Shown here piece after piece: positions 33,681 through 45,632 of a stretch of 64,000 nt of DNA. This DNA is from Phlebiopsis flavidoalba (lineage: Eukaryota > Basidiomycota > Agaricomycetes > Polyporales > Phanerochaetaceae): the NCBI GenBank assembly GCA_035772785.1, contig JAOCPU010000001.1:434001-498000 (forward strand), written 5' to 3'. A program made the position numbers and the translations under genes. The notes under the pieces are model-generated. The model was not told the origin of the DNA, made no database searches, and saw nothing but the letters and a program-made list of their open reading frames with translations. Numbering within the stretch: position 1 is the first letter of the stretch; each line of letters begins with the position of its first letter.

Positions 33681-36600
33681 ATAAGTACATGCTCTGATGA
33701 GACCACGTAGCTGGCCCATTACAGTTATCATCAAGGGTGTGTTAGGCTATACACAGTTGCGGTCACCGCCTCTGGCAAGAATATTCAAGATATAGACATG
33801 ATTGCAGATGATGGGTCGTGCAGTGAGCTTTTTTCATTGATCTCTATCAAAACGCTCTACCACTCATATAACCTATCCACAGGGTCGTCAACCACAATTT
33901 GGTTGGTCTAGTCTCTGACCTTGTAGACCTGTTCCTCTGACAAAGCCTGATAGACAAGGAAGGCGTGGCCCGTATCATCATGTGCGAACCCGAGCTTGAA
34001 GCAAAATACCGAGCCCTGGCACAAGGCTCTCCACTTTGCTCGAAAGTTCTGCTTAATCTACACTAAGTCTTGCAACCGAAGAACATCAATATAGGAGATC
34101 CGGGCTCGGAACCAACTCACCAATACAGACACCTGCAAAAGAGTGGTGACACTTACCTGCTTGTTTCTTTAGGTGAAACTGCATCAGCATGACACCTCGT
34201 CATTATTGACTAGTTTTGGTAAGGACGGCAACCAGCAACCTCCTGGCAGCCCGGTAATCGAGCGGCCCATCACACTCGAGCATTGGTTATGGAAATGCCA
34301 TCCGAGACTCGTGAAAACTGAAAGTGTAATGACTCAATTTGCCTTGAGTCCTCAGGACAAAATGACACAAGCCACCGACCGTCCATGTGATGTCACGCCA
34401 GAACCGAAGACTGAGGCTGGGAAGATCATTATGAGTCAAGGTTCAAGATCCTGTGCTTATTTCCCGGTCTCGCGACGCTAGCCGTCACCAATGCAGATGC
34501 TCAAGTGCCATATCTTCACCTAGTAATTCAATATTCGACAAATTACGGAACCTTACGCTCAAGCGACGTTTCCTTTGTCTCCCTTGACTGATTTGTTTAT
34601 CCGCCACTCCTGAACCAACACCATCGATGAGCCTCAATCCTCTCAAGCACTCAGGCTTTTTTTGTAGGTGGAGACACTGGGCGAGTAGAAGATCAGGGCG
34701 TTGTCGCAGGGCCGAGGTGGTGGGTGGGGAATAGGGGTTAGGGTGGAAGTGCGGAATGTGAGTGTGTGGCATTCAGAGAAGAAAAGTGCGATCTTACTGG
34801 TCGGGAGAGAGTTGTATTTCGCCGCATTGTACAGCCGCTACAATGCTCCTAAACTTCGCTACCCACACCAAGCTAACAATTTATGAAGTTCGCAGCTCCC
34901 GAAGCTATGTTGCGCGCTGCTGAAGAGTAAAAAATTGCTCGCCGGGCTGCATGTACTATGCAGTACTAACACAACAGCCTGATGTACAGGTTCGACCGAG
35001 AGCTAAGATCCGCAAAGGGCGAGAAACAGGTTACCTGACCCTATTCAATTCCTGTCGGCTACGGGGGTGAACGTCTGTTGTGACCTAGCTTATTGGTGGA
35101 AGATATCAACAGCTCCCACGGTAGCTCAAGACGCCATTATCGCTTCAAGATTTAAGAAGGTCTGAGAAGACAGACCCGACAAGATCTCCCTGATAATTCC
35201 AGGCATGTCAGACTGCGTTTTTTCGAGACCATTTTCGTTGCGTCGTCACCAAAGCCAATGACTAAATGTTGCTCACGTCGGTTCAGGAACCATTCTAGGT
35301 GGTGTCAAGTTTGAGCGACTCACTTGAGTATAAAAATGGTGACAATCAACCTTCGCTCGAAGCTATGATGTAACCGTCCTTCAAGCACATATCACACGTA
35401 TCAGCAAGAGGTGAGCAACCGCTTTTCACAAATGTCCTGTAGCCTGCTGACCGCGAATCTGCGGAACCAGAGCCAGCAATGGTTGATTGTTCTCGCTATC
35501 GCAGCAGAAAGCTATGGCCGCGCAGATCAAACATGGAATGCGGAACTGTACGAGTACACCTTCATGAGCGCATAATATAATAATGCTAATCCATCTCATA
35601 TGGTCTATTGCAGTATGCGATGTTTGTACCTGCGAAGGCTTGGGAGGACCGCAGACCTGTCGTCCTACGTCAGAATCGATCAAATCGGCCTCCTACCCCC
35701 CCGAGAAAAATCGTCAGTGACCTCGAATTATTCTCCTCTACCCACGTACTCATGATTCTTATTTAGGCCCCCCCCCCCCCCATCCAAAAGTAATTGGCAT
35801 GTGCAGATTTTACGCCAGCCCGATATAACTTACCCGTATAACAGGTACTCATGCAAACATGGGATCAGATACTTCTCTGAGGATATTCGCAAGCAAGTAA
35901 GAGCCATTACGTATTGAAACCCGTCGAGGCCACAGTGATTCTCGTTCCTGCACGGTGGCTTGTGGCTGACGCTGAACGTTAGCTCCTAAACATCGTCCTC
36001 GAGGCCGCACACTCTTCGCGTCAAACCTAAGTTACTAATGGCCATCGTCAACCAGTTTCCACAGTTAAGGTTTAACTTGTTGGATAATCGAGAATTCGTT
36101 TGATATTATGGTACCCCCACAAGCGATGGGACCACAGCCCCGTTACTTAGAAGGGGAACTGCTCTGTCACTTGCGGCCGTACTTCCCCCCCCCCCCCCCT
36201 GGCCATGACGAAGATCCTACAGTCGCAAAAGCCCAAGAAGAACTATAAACCGAACGGTATAAGGACTATGTCACTCATCGATCCTCACAGTCAACTCCGA
36301 TCTACAATGTATTGAATTTCGGAACGGCTATTGCGTGAGTACCCCCATTTCCTTGTTCGTGGAGCACTTTGCTCACCCATTAGAGACCGATATAGGACGA
36401 AGAGCATTTTTTTTGAGGCCTTCCAAGACGTTTGCTGATTATGCAGTAACGGCAAAACTGACCAAACCAAGCCAGTCTGGTTACGCTGGTTCAGATATCA
36501 TCAGTACGGTTTTCTTTGACACACGATCGTCGATATCATTGACATAGGGGCTGTGTACAGGACATACGAACGCTGGGGTGGGACCCCGTATCACAGACTC

Positions 36601-36745
36601 TATAAGCCGGACATCCCGTCCGCTGCCTGCATATCCCACTGTCAATAACCCCGGCACGCAAACTGCCAGTAGCAAGCCATGCTGCAACGCCAATGATATG
36701 CCATCTGCTCTGACTCTACGTCGTCGTATAGGAGCGTAGCTGATC
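33681..36745. other. gene-poor 3 kb stretch
   Basis: I see no gene that I can support. Frames of 70-100 residues (34173-34481 on plus, 34485-34772 and 35426-35683 on minus) have no known motif. Two poly-C tracts occur: 14 C at 35768-35781 and 15 C at 36185-36199. The base composition is closer to balanced than in the gene blocks. Confidence 0.4.
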
Positions 36746-38408
36746 TTGAGATTCGCTAACGGTGGACGAGGACTATCTGCGGATGCAATTCCGTCGGAGA
36801 CGCGAAGTTGTCGTTTTCGAAAGGACATTGACCAGTTCGTGCGATGTCCACACGCTAGTGACCGACTCGCGAGCAGCCATGATTTTGTAGAAAAGACGTC
36901 GTCGAAAAGAAGACAGTCCACAATCCAAAGAAGCGCTCCAGACGACCTTCTCCCACCTCCAAGCCAATTGGCAAACATAGATCTCGACGCACCAGTAGTT
37001 CAATTGCCAAAAGGGACTCCTGCCCCAACGGGAAAACTATTGCGTACGTGTCGTGCGCAGACCTAACGCCCGCCCAAACACGCATTGTGACAGTCTCTAG
37101 GTGCAATCATCCTCTGCAAGGATAAGACTGCTTGTAGACACCTCTCTGGTCCCGTTGTGAGCGATTAGCTTAGTGGCGCCTAACATCCTTGCAGCATGCC
37201 ATAGAAGGACTTCCTAAGCCACCAGCGTGGACTTTCGGGACCTGAAAAAGCGATCGAGAAGGCACTTTCACTAACACGACGCTTCCCAACGGAAAAAGCC
37301 CTACGAGGGCCTCGGTCGCCGATGAATCCGAAGGGAAAAAGCAAAAGCGAACCCAAACTTCAGGGGAAAGCCAGATAAAATGATTCGACAACTCGAGGCC
37401 ATGCATACATGGCACCAAACGTCAATGCCAGCATTCAACTGCACCATTCCCTAAGAGCGTCGGCGCATCAAGCTCGACAGCGGCAAACGAGACGCCAAAC
37501 ACGATGTAAACGCAAAGACTTCGGACTCTTCGACCGACTTTCGATCTGGCTTCTCAGACTTCAGGCTGATAATCCTACTGATACATTCGAATTGCCTAAC
37601 TCCGTAGACTCTGGCGACGACTTTACTCGGATACGAACGCGACGTCTTGACTTCGTTTACTCAGAAACCTCGAAAGACTAAGGCGACTAAAAGCTCTTCT
37701 GAGACTCGTTATTCTGACCCAGACATCGACTACCTTTATGTCAATGCTCGTTCTCCTGCCCCTGGAAGTCTTGACCTGACCGGTCTACTGATGAAGTGGA
37801 CTGACGATGTCGTCCCCACCGCTGGCGACGCGCTCCTAGTCGACCCGCCGGAAACGCCCTTCGGGACTATAGCGATGACACAAGGCCGCCGAAGAAGCGT
37901 CAAGGATGTCGACATTGGTGGAGCCAAATCTGAAGGTATCGGATGATGCGGAAAGCAGGCCTTTCGCGCAGCTCTTTCTTACGAACTTAGCCCCGGAGGA
38001 AAGAGCCTCTATTCTATCAAAGCTCTCCCGAGGAACAGGAAGCCGAGATGGGACCGAACCCGTGGACAACGAAGAATTTGAACTCGACGAAAGTATATTC
38101 GACATTCAGACCGCTCCTCAGCCGTTCCTCCGTTACATCTGGGTTCAAGAGGCTCGAGTCTCCGCGAAAAAAAATAAAGGCAAGAAGGGAGCTCGCGCTC
38201 GTTCCGGGATCCCCTCAACACGCGACGCCGCCGCGTGCCCCTCGCCCAAGCGGCCGTCAGCTGAAAGCAGTGTTGCAGCGCGCGAACTGGGTCGGACGTA
38301 CAGCCAAGGAGCCAGCCGATAACCGACAGTCCTTGGGATGTGGCTTTGGAATAGTTTGAGGAGTGGCTCGCGAGTGATGCAGTGGTCATTGTAGACAAGG
38401 TGGACTAG
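36746..38408 (+). CDS. Unrecognised, probably nuclear, disordered protein
   Basis: Protein-like frames run in order on the plus strand: EKTSSKRRQSTIQRSAPDDL with PPSQLANIDLDAPVVQLPKG, TLPNGKSPTRASVADESEGK with KKQKRTQTSGESQIK, SDPDIDYLYVNARSPAPGSL, DLTGLLMKWTDDVVPTAGDA, KVSDDAESRPFAQLFL, EEFELDESIFDIQTAP, RYIWVQEARVSAKKNKGKKG and FEEWLASDAVVIVDKVD, with TAG at 38406-38408. The protein is rich in Lys, Ser, Asp and Pro, with basic clusters. The domain-poor texture and C-terminal conserved-looking block recall DNA-repair or chromosome-maintenance scaffolds, but I cannot match a family. The start is uncertain; frame changes occur roughly every 150-250 bases. Confidence 0.45.
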
Positions 38409-38472
38409 GACTGTGAGCTGGGGCTACTAAAGTAAATAATGCATGCATGCCGAAAAGCCAATGAACCACGAT

Positions 38473-40139
38473 CTACTGCTCCTTCTCTGCCTCCTCCCTG
38501 CCTTCGCCCGAACCCGGCTCATAATCTCCTCTGCCTATAGCAGCACGGAAGCTCGCCTCGCGCTCGGGCGAGGCGGCGGGCACGAAGACGTTCAGCACAC
38601 TGCGGAACCTCTCGTCCCAGGCGACAGGCGTGTCCGGGCTTGATGATGTCCCAACCCGCCTCGTCGCTGCACCACCGCAGCTCCTTCTTCATCCGCTCCG
38701 CGCGCAGCTCGACCTCCCGTCGGCGGCGGGTAGTTTTGCTCGTCCTTCGTCGGCTCGCGCGTCCCGCGGGCGAGCGCGCGCGCCCTGTCCAGCTTCGCGT
38801 GTGGGCAGCTCGGCGTAGTACGACTCGCGCGCTTTTTGGATTCGGAGTGGAAGGACTTGACGATCGATGTGGGCTTGTACCACGGCTCGACGTCGGTGTC
38901 AAAGTCCGGTCCGAGGAGGGTGGTGCTGTCGGTCTGGTGGTCTACTGCAGCAGCCTCTGTGGGACTTTTTTAATCTCCCGTGCTCTCGAGGAAAGCAGAA
39001 ACCTCGGGCGCGGTTATCGGTCGGGTCTCGCCGACGATGAGTTTGGTAGGCGGCCTCGGCACCTGAACGAACTTTGGGACGTTTCATTAAAGAAGTCCCA
39101 GATCATGACGGGGATTTGTGAGAGAGATTTCACGATGTGGTCGAGGAAAGAGACCTTGACAAGGAGAATGGGAGGGATGTTGATGGCGGTATTGCAGCGG
39201 GAGGAGCATTTAGGTGAGCCGGGATGGACCCGCTAATCGGGTGTAGGCGTCGGGGAAGGAGTACTACATTTTTGAGGTGTGGTGGATGGTGTAAAGAGAG
39301 AAGGGAGGGGTGAGAGGAGGGTGCCAGCTTAGACTTCGTCGGTATTGGCTCGTCATCGTCGACATTGAGGATAGCAGCAGGCTCAACCTCTACTTCATCA
39401 AAGCGACGTCGTCCGCCAGGACGTTCGCAAGCTGCTCTTCTTTGTCCACGATCTCCAGACCCTCCGACCAGCCCCGTTTAAGTCCGGCCATGAACTCCTT
39501 GAAAGCAGGCCTGCCGACGATGACAATGCCGCCCTGCAGCTCCCGAGCACGTTTCGCTTCTGGCTGCATCTGGGGCAAGTTCATGGGATTAAACGGCCTG
39601 CGGATCTATTCCAACGTCTATTCTCCTGCGTTTCTTGATGTCGTTGGCTATCCGGTCGGTGAGGTCACCGTGTCGTCTGCCGTTAATCATCTCATAGTCC
39701 ACAGCGGCTGCGACGAGAATTAGGCTGCCACGCGCAAACGTTAGCTCACAATTGGGCCAATAAAAAAAGCGTACTTCGAACCTTGACGTACTTCCGAAAG
39801 AATTTTCATGCTTCGGTCGTACTCCTCGTCGGCCGGCCACTTGCACCCGTACACGGTGACCTTGCGGGGCAGCTCCATGCTATGTAGAGGCAGCTTGGAC
39901 AAGTGCTGGACCTTGTCGACATACTCTTGTCGTATTTTCTTGCATTCCCGACGGTCGTAGATGTAGTAGCCCGCGATAGTAGAAGTCACGGACAGGAAAA
40001 TGAGCCAGTTCCGGGACGGCAGCGAAGGTCGTTTGTCCAGCCAGGACGGAGGGATGCCGGTGTACTGCAGCACGGTCTTCACGCCGGACTGACGTGGCTG
40101 GGGCTTGGGAAACGCGCTGTCTCCACCCTTTGTGCTCAT
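38473..40139 (-). CDS. TIM54: Mitochondrial inner membrane translocase subunit Tim54
   Basis: Tim54 is a component of the TIM22 carrier-insertion complex. The start at 40139 opens a 130-residue frame: MSTKGGDSAFPKPQPRQSGV, then YTGIPPSWLDKRPSLPSRNW leading into the membrane segment LIFLSVTSTIAGYYIYDR, KIRQEYVDKVQHLSKLPLHS, and PRKVTVYGCKWPADEEYDRS. Next come ILVAAAVDYEMINGRRHGDL, KKRRRIDVGIDPQ, MNLPQMQPEAKRARELQGGI then VIVGRPAFKEFMAGLKRG, EEQLANVLADDVALMK, a WDFFNER-type segment, VRSGAEAAY, EPWYKPTSIV-type sequence, RAERMKKELRWCSDEAGWDI then IKP, and a tail ending GEGREEAEKEQ (stop complement at 38473-38475). The family's landmarks are present from end to end. Introns lie near 39760 and 39345-39240. 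Confidence 0.9.
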
Positions 40140-40485
40140 CGCCGACGCGTGGCAATGGCCTCGGTGTCGTGAATTTCGGAGATATTCACGAGAAATGAGC
40201 CGCTAAATTCCGCGGACGAGTTCGACCCGGCACACGCGCCTAAAGTGCTGAGTCACTCAGACGCCGTCAGCAGAAAAGAAACCAGCGCTCAATATTTCTG
40301 AACCTTGCGCGTTTGATGCGTACCACCGTCTCCAGATGTGCATCTCTGTGGCGTAAAAAAAGAGCCTCGTGCACACGTAAGACCGTGAGAGTTCGAAATA
40401 TCAAGGGTGTCCGGATGTAATATATTTTTACAGCGAGAAAACGGCGAAGCATATGGTGGTGGCCAAATGGCACAGAGAGAGACGA
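40140..40485. other. short intergenic region, TIM54 promoter
   Basis: About 350 bases separate the SNW1 stop from the TIM54 start, both on the minus strand. ACGCGT occurs at 40144-40149, just upstream of the TIM54 ATG, with no further support as a site. Confidence 0.4.
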
Positions 40486-42591
40486 TCAGGGCGAGATGGA
40501 ATGAAATGTCTTACGACACGACAGGGTCTCACGACTCCCGCTCGGAGGCTTGGTTGAGTTGCTGCCGTTTACGGGATCCGCCCCTGGATATGCGTGTGAG
40601 AGTGAGTGATGAGACACATGAGGATCATGACGATTCACGTACGCCTCTGTGTCGAGACCGCGCTTCCTGCCACTCTTGGCCTCGTCCAAAAATTTGTCCA
40701 ATCCGAACACATCACCCGTGTCTTTCTCGAACTGTACCGGCCCTTCTCTGACCTCTTGCTCGTTCGCACCCTCGAATCCAACCCTGGCCTGGCCGAGACC
40801 AAACCGGTCGTTGTCGAGGGCCTTTCCGATGCCTTCTTCGGTTCCGCCACCAAACGACTCGTCGTTGCCCTCGGAGATGTTGCCGACGTGCCTTGTAGAT
40901 CGCGGCCGCCGCAGTTGACCCGTGGAAAAGCGGCCGGGTCGTACAGGTTGTACGAATCCTCGTCGGCAAACGAGCCTGCGAGAGACTCCTGATTGAACAG
41001 CCGCGAGTCCAGCATGGACTCCTTCGTCAGTGTGGGCTTCGCCAAGCCGAGCGCAATCTTCTCCGATATGTCGCGGTTCTGTTGACGGGCCAGCATTTTC
41101 GCACGCTGCTCCTGTCCCATATTGCTCATCCGCAACTCGCGCTCGCGCTCGCGTCGCTTCTCCTCGCGCATCTTGTCGCGAATCTTCGCCGCCTCCTCCT
41201 CGTCGTCCCTCGTCTTCGGGTTCGCTGCCGCTGCCACTGTCGCTCCCAGTACGCGCACCAAGCGAGGACTGCATTGCATTGCCGCGGCGCGCTCTGCGCT
41301 TGGCTTCGTGTCTCCGCTCGCGACGCGGGGATACCCGCGCGGCTCTTCTCGCGCAGCCCCGCTGAGCTAGCATCCGGAGGTTCTCCTCCTTCGCAGCCTT
41401 TTCCTTCTCCGCGAGTTTCTGTTGCATGAGCGAGCGCTGTCGCACTTCTTCTCGTGCGTGGCGATCGGCGATGAACAGCGCCTCGGAGAATTTGGCGAAG
41501 TTGTCGTTGATGTGAACCTAGAGAGCAAGACACCGTCATGTAAGTCGTTGAATGGTGGACGTCACCAAGGATGAAACACGAACGTCTTGCAGGCCACGCC
41601 CATCAGCAGCCAATCGCTTGTCGAGTGGGATCGTGTAACCCTTGTTGTTCTTCCAGTTTGAAATACATGGTGGGATCATCCATTCCTTCTGCTCCTGCGC
41701 CGTCGCCTTTCGGGGCGGGCTCCGGAGTACAGGTGGCGGCGGGCTAGGCGGGCCCCTGGGAATTTTCTTATGTTTGAAAACGTGGTGGCTCCAGGGGATC
41801 CTCAACGACTTCCGTCATTTTGATGATTCTCTGCTTCAGCCCGTCCGAAAAACCATTCTGCTGGCCCGGGGTGTAGCGAATAAACGACGTCTTTCCCACA
41901 GCGTCGGGAATGTTCTTTGGTTGCGCAGCTTTGATCTTGCCGTTCGTGAGTTTTTCTCGAGAGCGGCGCGGGTCTTCTCAGCTGTCGCTTGAACCTCATC
42001 CTCCGACGGCCGTTCCATGGATCGGTCGGTCTCGTCAAGGTCTTTCCGGTGAGCCAGTGGGACGAGGTCCTTGAACTGTGACTGAACAATCTTCCCAGCA
42101 CGCTGGCCCTGCTGGGCAATAGCGTCATAGCGCACATTGCCCTCGGAGTCGACTTGCAATGCGAGAGTGTTGCCGGAGGACGCCTGGATCCTGTCGGCTT
42201 GCGGCCTACAGCAAATACGGAAACAGACGTACCTTCTTCCTCCCCATATCCAATGGATACTGGGCAACATGGCATTCGGGATACGCACCGCCATCGCCTG
42301 GAAAGTGTCAGTACGCCTGGTACAAGTAGGAGATAATGATGCACGCACCATAGTCCTCTAATGACGTTGGCTTCCACCCTGCTCTTTGTCCGTATGGGGG
42401 AATTACATTCCGCAATACCACGGACTGCGAAGCCTGTGCAGAGCTTTGTGCGACCGGTTGGACGACCTCCTCGTCCTCGTCGTCGGACACCGAGGGGGCG
42501 TAAACGGGTTTGGGTAGGAGGCTATGTATAGCTTTGAGTTTCACTTTCCGAGACGAATGTAATCCAAGACGTACGAGGCTAAAGCAGCCAT
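40486..42591 (-). CDS. SNW1: SNW/SKIP-domain splicing factor (Prp45/SNW1)
   Basis: This is a spliceosome component of the Prp19-related complex and a transcription co-regulator. The first exon is MAALAS (ATG at 42591). An intron GTACGTC...ATACATAG then joins to LLPKPVYAP, followed by SVSDDEDEEVVQPV, PPYGQRAGWKPTSLEDYG, SSGNTLALQVDSEGNVRYDA, IAQQGQRAGKIVQSQFKDLV, PEDEVQATAEKTRAALEK-like sequence, HKKIPRGPPSPPPPVLRSPP, and the SNW signature WMIPPCISNWKNNKGYTIPL then DKRLAADGRGLQDV. Then come QKLAEKEKAAKEENLRMLAQ, ISEKIALGLAKPTL, ESMLDSRLFNQ, LFHGSTAAAAIYK, ISEGNDESFGGGTEEGIGKA, GPVQFEKDTGDVFGLDKFLD and EAKSGRKRGLDTE. It is complete in content. The stop at 40486 belongs to the frame after GLDTE and includes about 40 extra residues, so the true end may be earlier. 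Confidence 0.95.
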
Positions 42592-42885
42592 AGTAAGTGT
42601 CTAATGAGAGTCGAGTGATGGTGGTTCTTACCAGACCCCGCCTCTCGCTAAGCCGCTCGCCAGCTGTTTGCACGTGTTTGTGTCCCACGCGAAGCGCGCG
42701 GTATAGCACTCGCGTCGACGCCGAGAGGTCATGAAATCCCATAATATTTGGTTTGTGGCGCAGTAAGTGAAGCACGACGAGAACAGGGGCTAGTTTACAT
42801 AGTATTCGACATTTAAAATACGCAGAGCGAGAGGAGAGACGACTGGGAGCCTGAGAGCGGGAAAGGGGTAGCACAAGGAGGGAAT
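42592..42885. other. short intergenic region between SNW1 and RPA1
   Basis: About 290 bases holding the SNW1 promoter and the RPA1 3' region; nothing else seen. Confidence 0.5.
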
Positions 42886-45104
42886 CTACTGGGCCCACGA
42901 CGAACTCAAGAGCTCCTTCAGGTAGTTTCCTTCCTCCTGGTAATTGAGGGGAGGGTCTTGTTGATACCGTAGCGAACACGCGATTGCTCCTGCGTGTGTA
43001 TTGTGGTCAGCGCTCCGAACGTCCAGGCAAAGTGATATAGGACTTACCATATACGTCTCGACCTTCGCCCGACAGGTAAAGTTGTACATTGTTCCAACAG
43101 CACCCTCAAGAACTTTGTTGAATGCGCTCTCGTCGCGTTCCTGCGGTAATGCAATGTGAGCCGAAGTCCGGGTTTTGGTATGATCCGCACTTGCCTTAAG
43201 TTCCAGGAGCTGGTCGGCGGACATCTTGAAGATGGTGTTGCCAGCATCATTAAAGCCCTGGAACCATGCCTGACCAGAGTGGTCTGCGACAGCCATGGAG
43301 AAGATGTATCTGTATACCGTCCGTAAGTACTTCGTCCGATCGGGGAGATTACTCTACTTGCCGGTATTCAGGCCGATCGAAAACCTTGTTGCACTTCTCG
43401 CACCTCCAGCCTTCGTGGTCCTGGGAGACCTTCTTGCTGCAGCCCTGTGTTTGACATGCCGGATACATGATGTTGTCGGCCTTAATGTGCATGATTGTGT
43501 TGGGGGGGCGCGCGAAGAAAAGTATTCCACCTTCTCTGCTCCGAGCTCGGAGTTGCGGACGTCATCTAGAAAAGCGGAGCTCGCTGCGGTTGAACGTGCC
43601 ACCAGTCCCCGTAGACACGGAGGTTTGGGGCTGGAACTGCTGGCCATTGCCTTCTGCATCATACCAACCCCGCAGAACGTGAGCATCGGGTATGTCTGGG
43701 TTGACTTCCATGCTGCTGGAGCTCATCATGGAAAGGGAACGGCCTAGAAGAGTACTCAGTTGGAACCTGAATGGATCTCTGAGTGTTGATTACCTGCAAA
43801 TTCGCTGACTTTTACGTTCTTCCATGCGATGATGGGCTCTCCTTCGGCCTCGAATTTCTCAGCCTGTCTGCCCCACAGGGTGAGTCGTACAGAGGCCCCA
43901 GAGCGATCGACGATAGTAAGCTCGCGTTTCTTCGACTACGGAAGATGTCAGAGTCGGATACAACGGGTCAATCCACGAACTCACTGTATTGTTAGTCTTG
44001 CTCGTGAAGTCCGTAAGTTCGCCGAAATCCTTGACAATACCCAGGACATCTATGACAACTAATCGGTGGACTAGACAGCACGAGAAGGCATATACACCCT
44101 ACCAACTTGGTCGCCCCTCCCTTATGATTGCCGAGCTGATCAAGGGGGACGAAAGTGTAATGCTCTTGAATGTCCCCACCGTCGTGGCACTCCTCGATGC
44201 TAGTCGCCTTTTCTAACGCAAGTTCGTAGTCGTTGTTCACAGAGGTGAACTTCTTTTTTGCCAGATTAACCCGCGGCCTTTGGAAATGTAGTACGTGTGG
44301 CCTTCCTCGAAACTTAGCAGTAAAAATCGTCGACGCTCTGATGAAGCCCGTGGCCTTGATCATCGCCGGTCTCCGTCGAATAAGGTTACTGAGAACAGCT
44401 TTCCCTCTCCTCTCTGGTTAGAGTAGGTGCGGATATCGCTCTTCTGCTTGACCTTCGCCCGGATAGTCCAGTTGTTCATGTAGGGGCTCAGACCTTCAAT
44501 GGGAAAGACGTTGGGGTGGCCTGATGCTTGCGCGGCCTTACGGGGGGGGGAGGCAGGTTTCGCCTGTGCGGGAGCGGGCGTGCATTCGATGTCGAGGTGG
44601 CTGGTTGAGCCTGGGGCGCAGGAGTACCATTGGCGGAAGAGACAGGCTTGCCTTCACCAGGCGGCCCTTGGAGCGCAACTGGGTTCCCAACCTTCGCCGC
44701 CTGAACCGCGAGGACGGTCATGTCGAGGATAATGAGCAATCTGTCGCGTTTTTATTAGCATTTTCACGGATTAAACGCGTCAAAGGAACGCGCACTTCTT
44801 GCCTTCCGCAACGGGGTTGCATGTGCATTTTTCGACGAGTACAATGGAGTTCTTTGCGAGCTCTCCGCTCTCTATTTGTGCATTGATCTGCGTAGCCAAC
44901 ATCGCCTGCAAGAAGTACTCGCCATCGGAGACAATGACGCGATATCTTTCCGCCGCGGAAGGGCCAGTCGTTCGTGCCTACTTTCTTGATGGAAAGGACC
45001 TGCATGGTTGGGCGTACATGTGAGATTTGTTCGGACTCCTCGCCATCTTTGGCGTTATGTACGCGCATGCAGAAGCCTGCGGTGAGCTGAGGGGTCTCTG
45101 CCAT
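42886..45104 (-). CDS. RFA1: Replication protein A large subunit (RPA1/Rfa1)
   Basis: This is the large subunit of the single-stranded DNA-binding complex. The start at 45104 gives [20 protein letters not shown], then [12 protein letters not shown] and, across indels, the rest of the N-terminal OB fold. A Pro/Ala/Ser-rich linker follows ([20 protein letters not shown]), then DBD-A ([29 protein letters not shown]), [34 protein letters not shown] ([20 protein letters not shown]), and DBD-C with its zinc ribbon [14 protein letters not shown] then CEKCNKVF. It ends with [46 protein letters not shown] and ELLSSSWAQ (stop complement at 42886). The four zinc cysteines are readable. Several introns and indels are present. 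Confidence 0.96.
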
Positions 45105-45155
45105 AGTGAGGATGGTGATCGTCGTCGGTGAGGGCCGTCAGGGGCCTGGGAAAGA

Positions 45156-45161
45156 CGCGTT
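45156..45161. promoter_or_regulatory. ACGCGT (MCB-like) site upstream of RPA1
   Basis: ACGCGT stands about 50 bases upstream of the RPA1 ATG. In budding yeast, replication genes including RFA1 carry this MBF core. Here it is motif and position only. Confidence 0.35.
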
Positions 45162-45632
45162 TCGTTTATGAGCGCGTGTGCTTAGGTAAGCAGTCGCGTG
45201 TCTCTCTCTAAAAGGCAATGCTGAGGCTTGCTTTCTACCTTCACCTTCCTCGTGTTTGCAGCTGTGTCTCACATACGAATCTGTTGCCATGGGCGTGAAT
45301 CTTCTATTCCATAGTTGTGCCGGTGGCCACACTCATGTCTGTATCGGAACAAATAACTAGAATTGCGATGCTTGTCAAGTACTACAAGCCAATCGAGTAA
45401 GTATCCAACTATGCGAAGGCCGAACTATCTACTATACTATCGATTAAACTGGATTAACTAAAGCTATCTACGTGGTGAGTGCGAATAGACTATCTATGGC
45501 TACAGTTCTAAACTCAGGTTAGATAATAAATACATCGTGGACAAACAAAGAGTCTATGTGATAGCAAGAAGGCAAGCGTCGCGAAAGCATGATGAAAACA
45601 AAAGGAAAAGACACTAGGTCGTTGGACCTAGA
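45162..45632. other. intergenic between RPA1 and IDO
   Basis: About 470 bases, AT-rich towards the IDO 3' end with repeated CTATC/ACTAT words near 45420-45500; no gene seen. Confidence 0.45.

Noticed and set aside
40649..41430. Long plus-strand frames opposite SNW1
   Set aside because: They are antisense shadows of the GC-rich SNW1 coding sequence, which explains the region fully.
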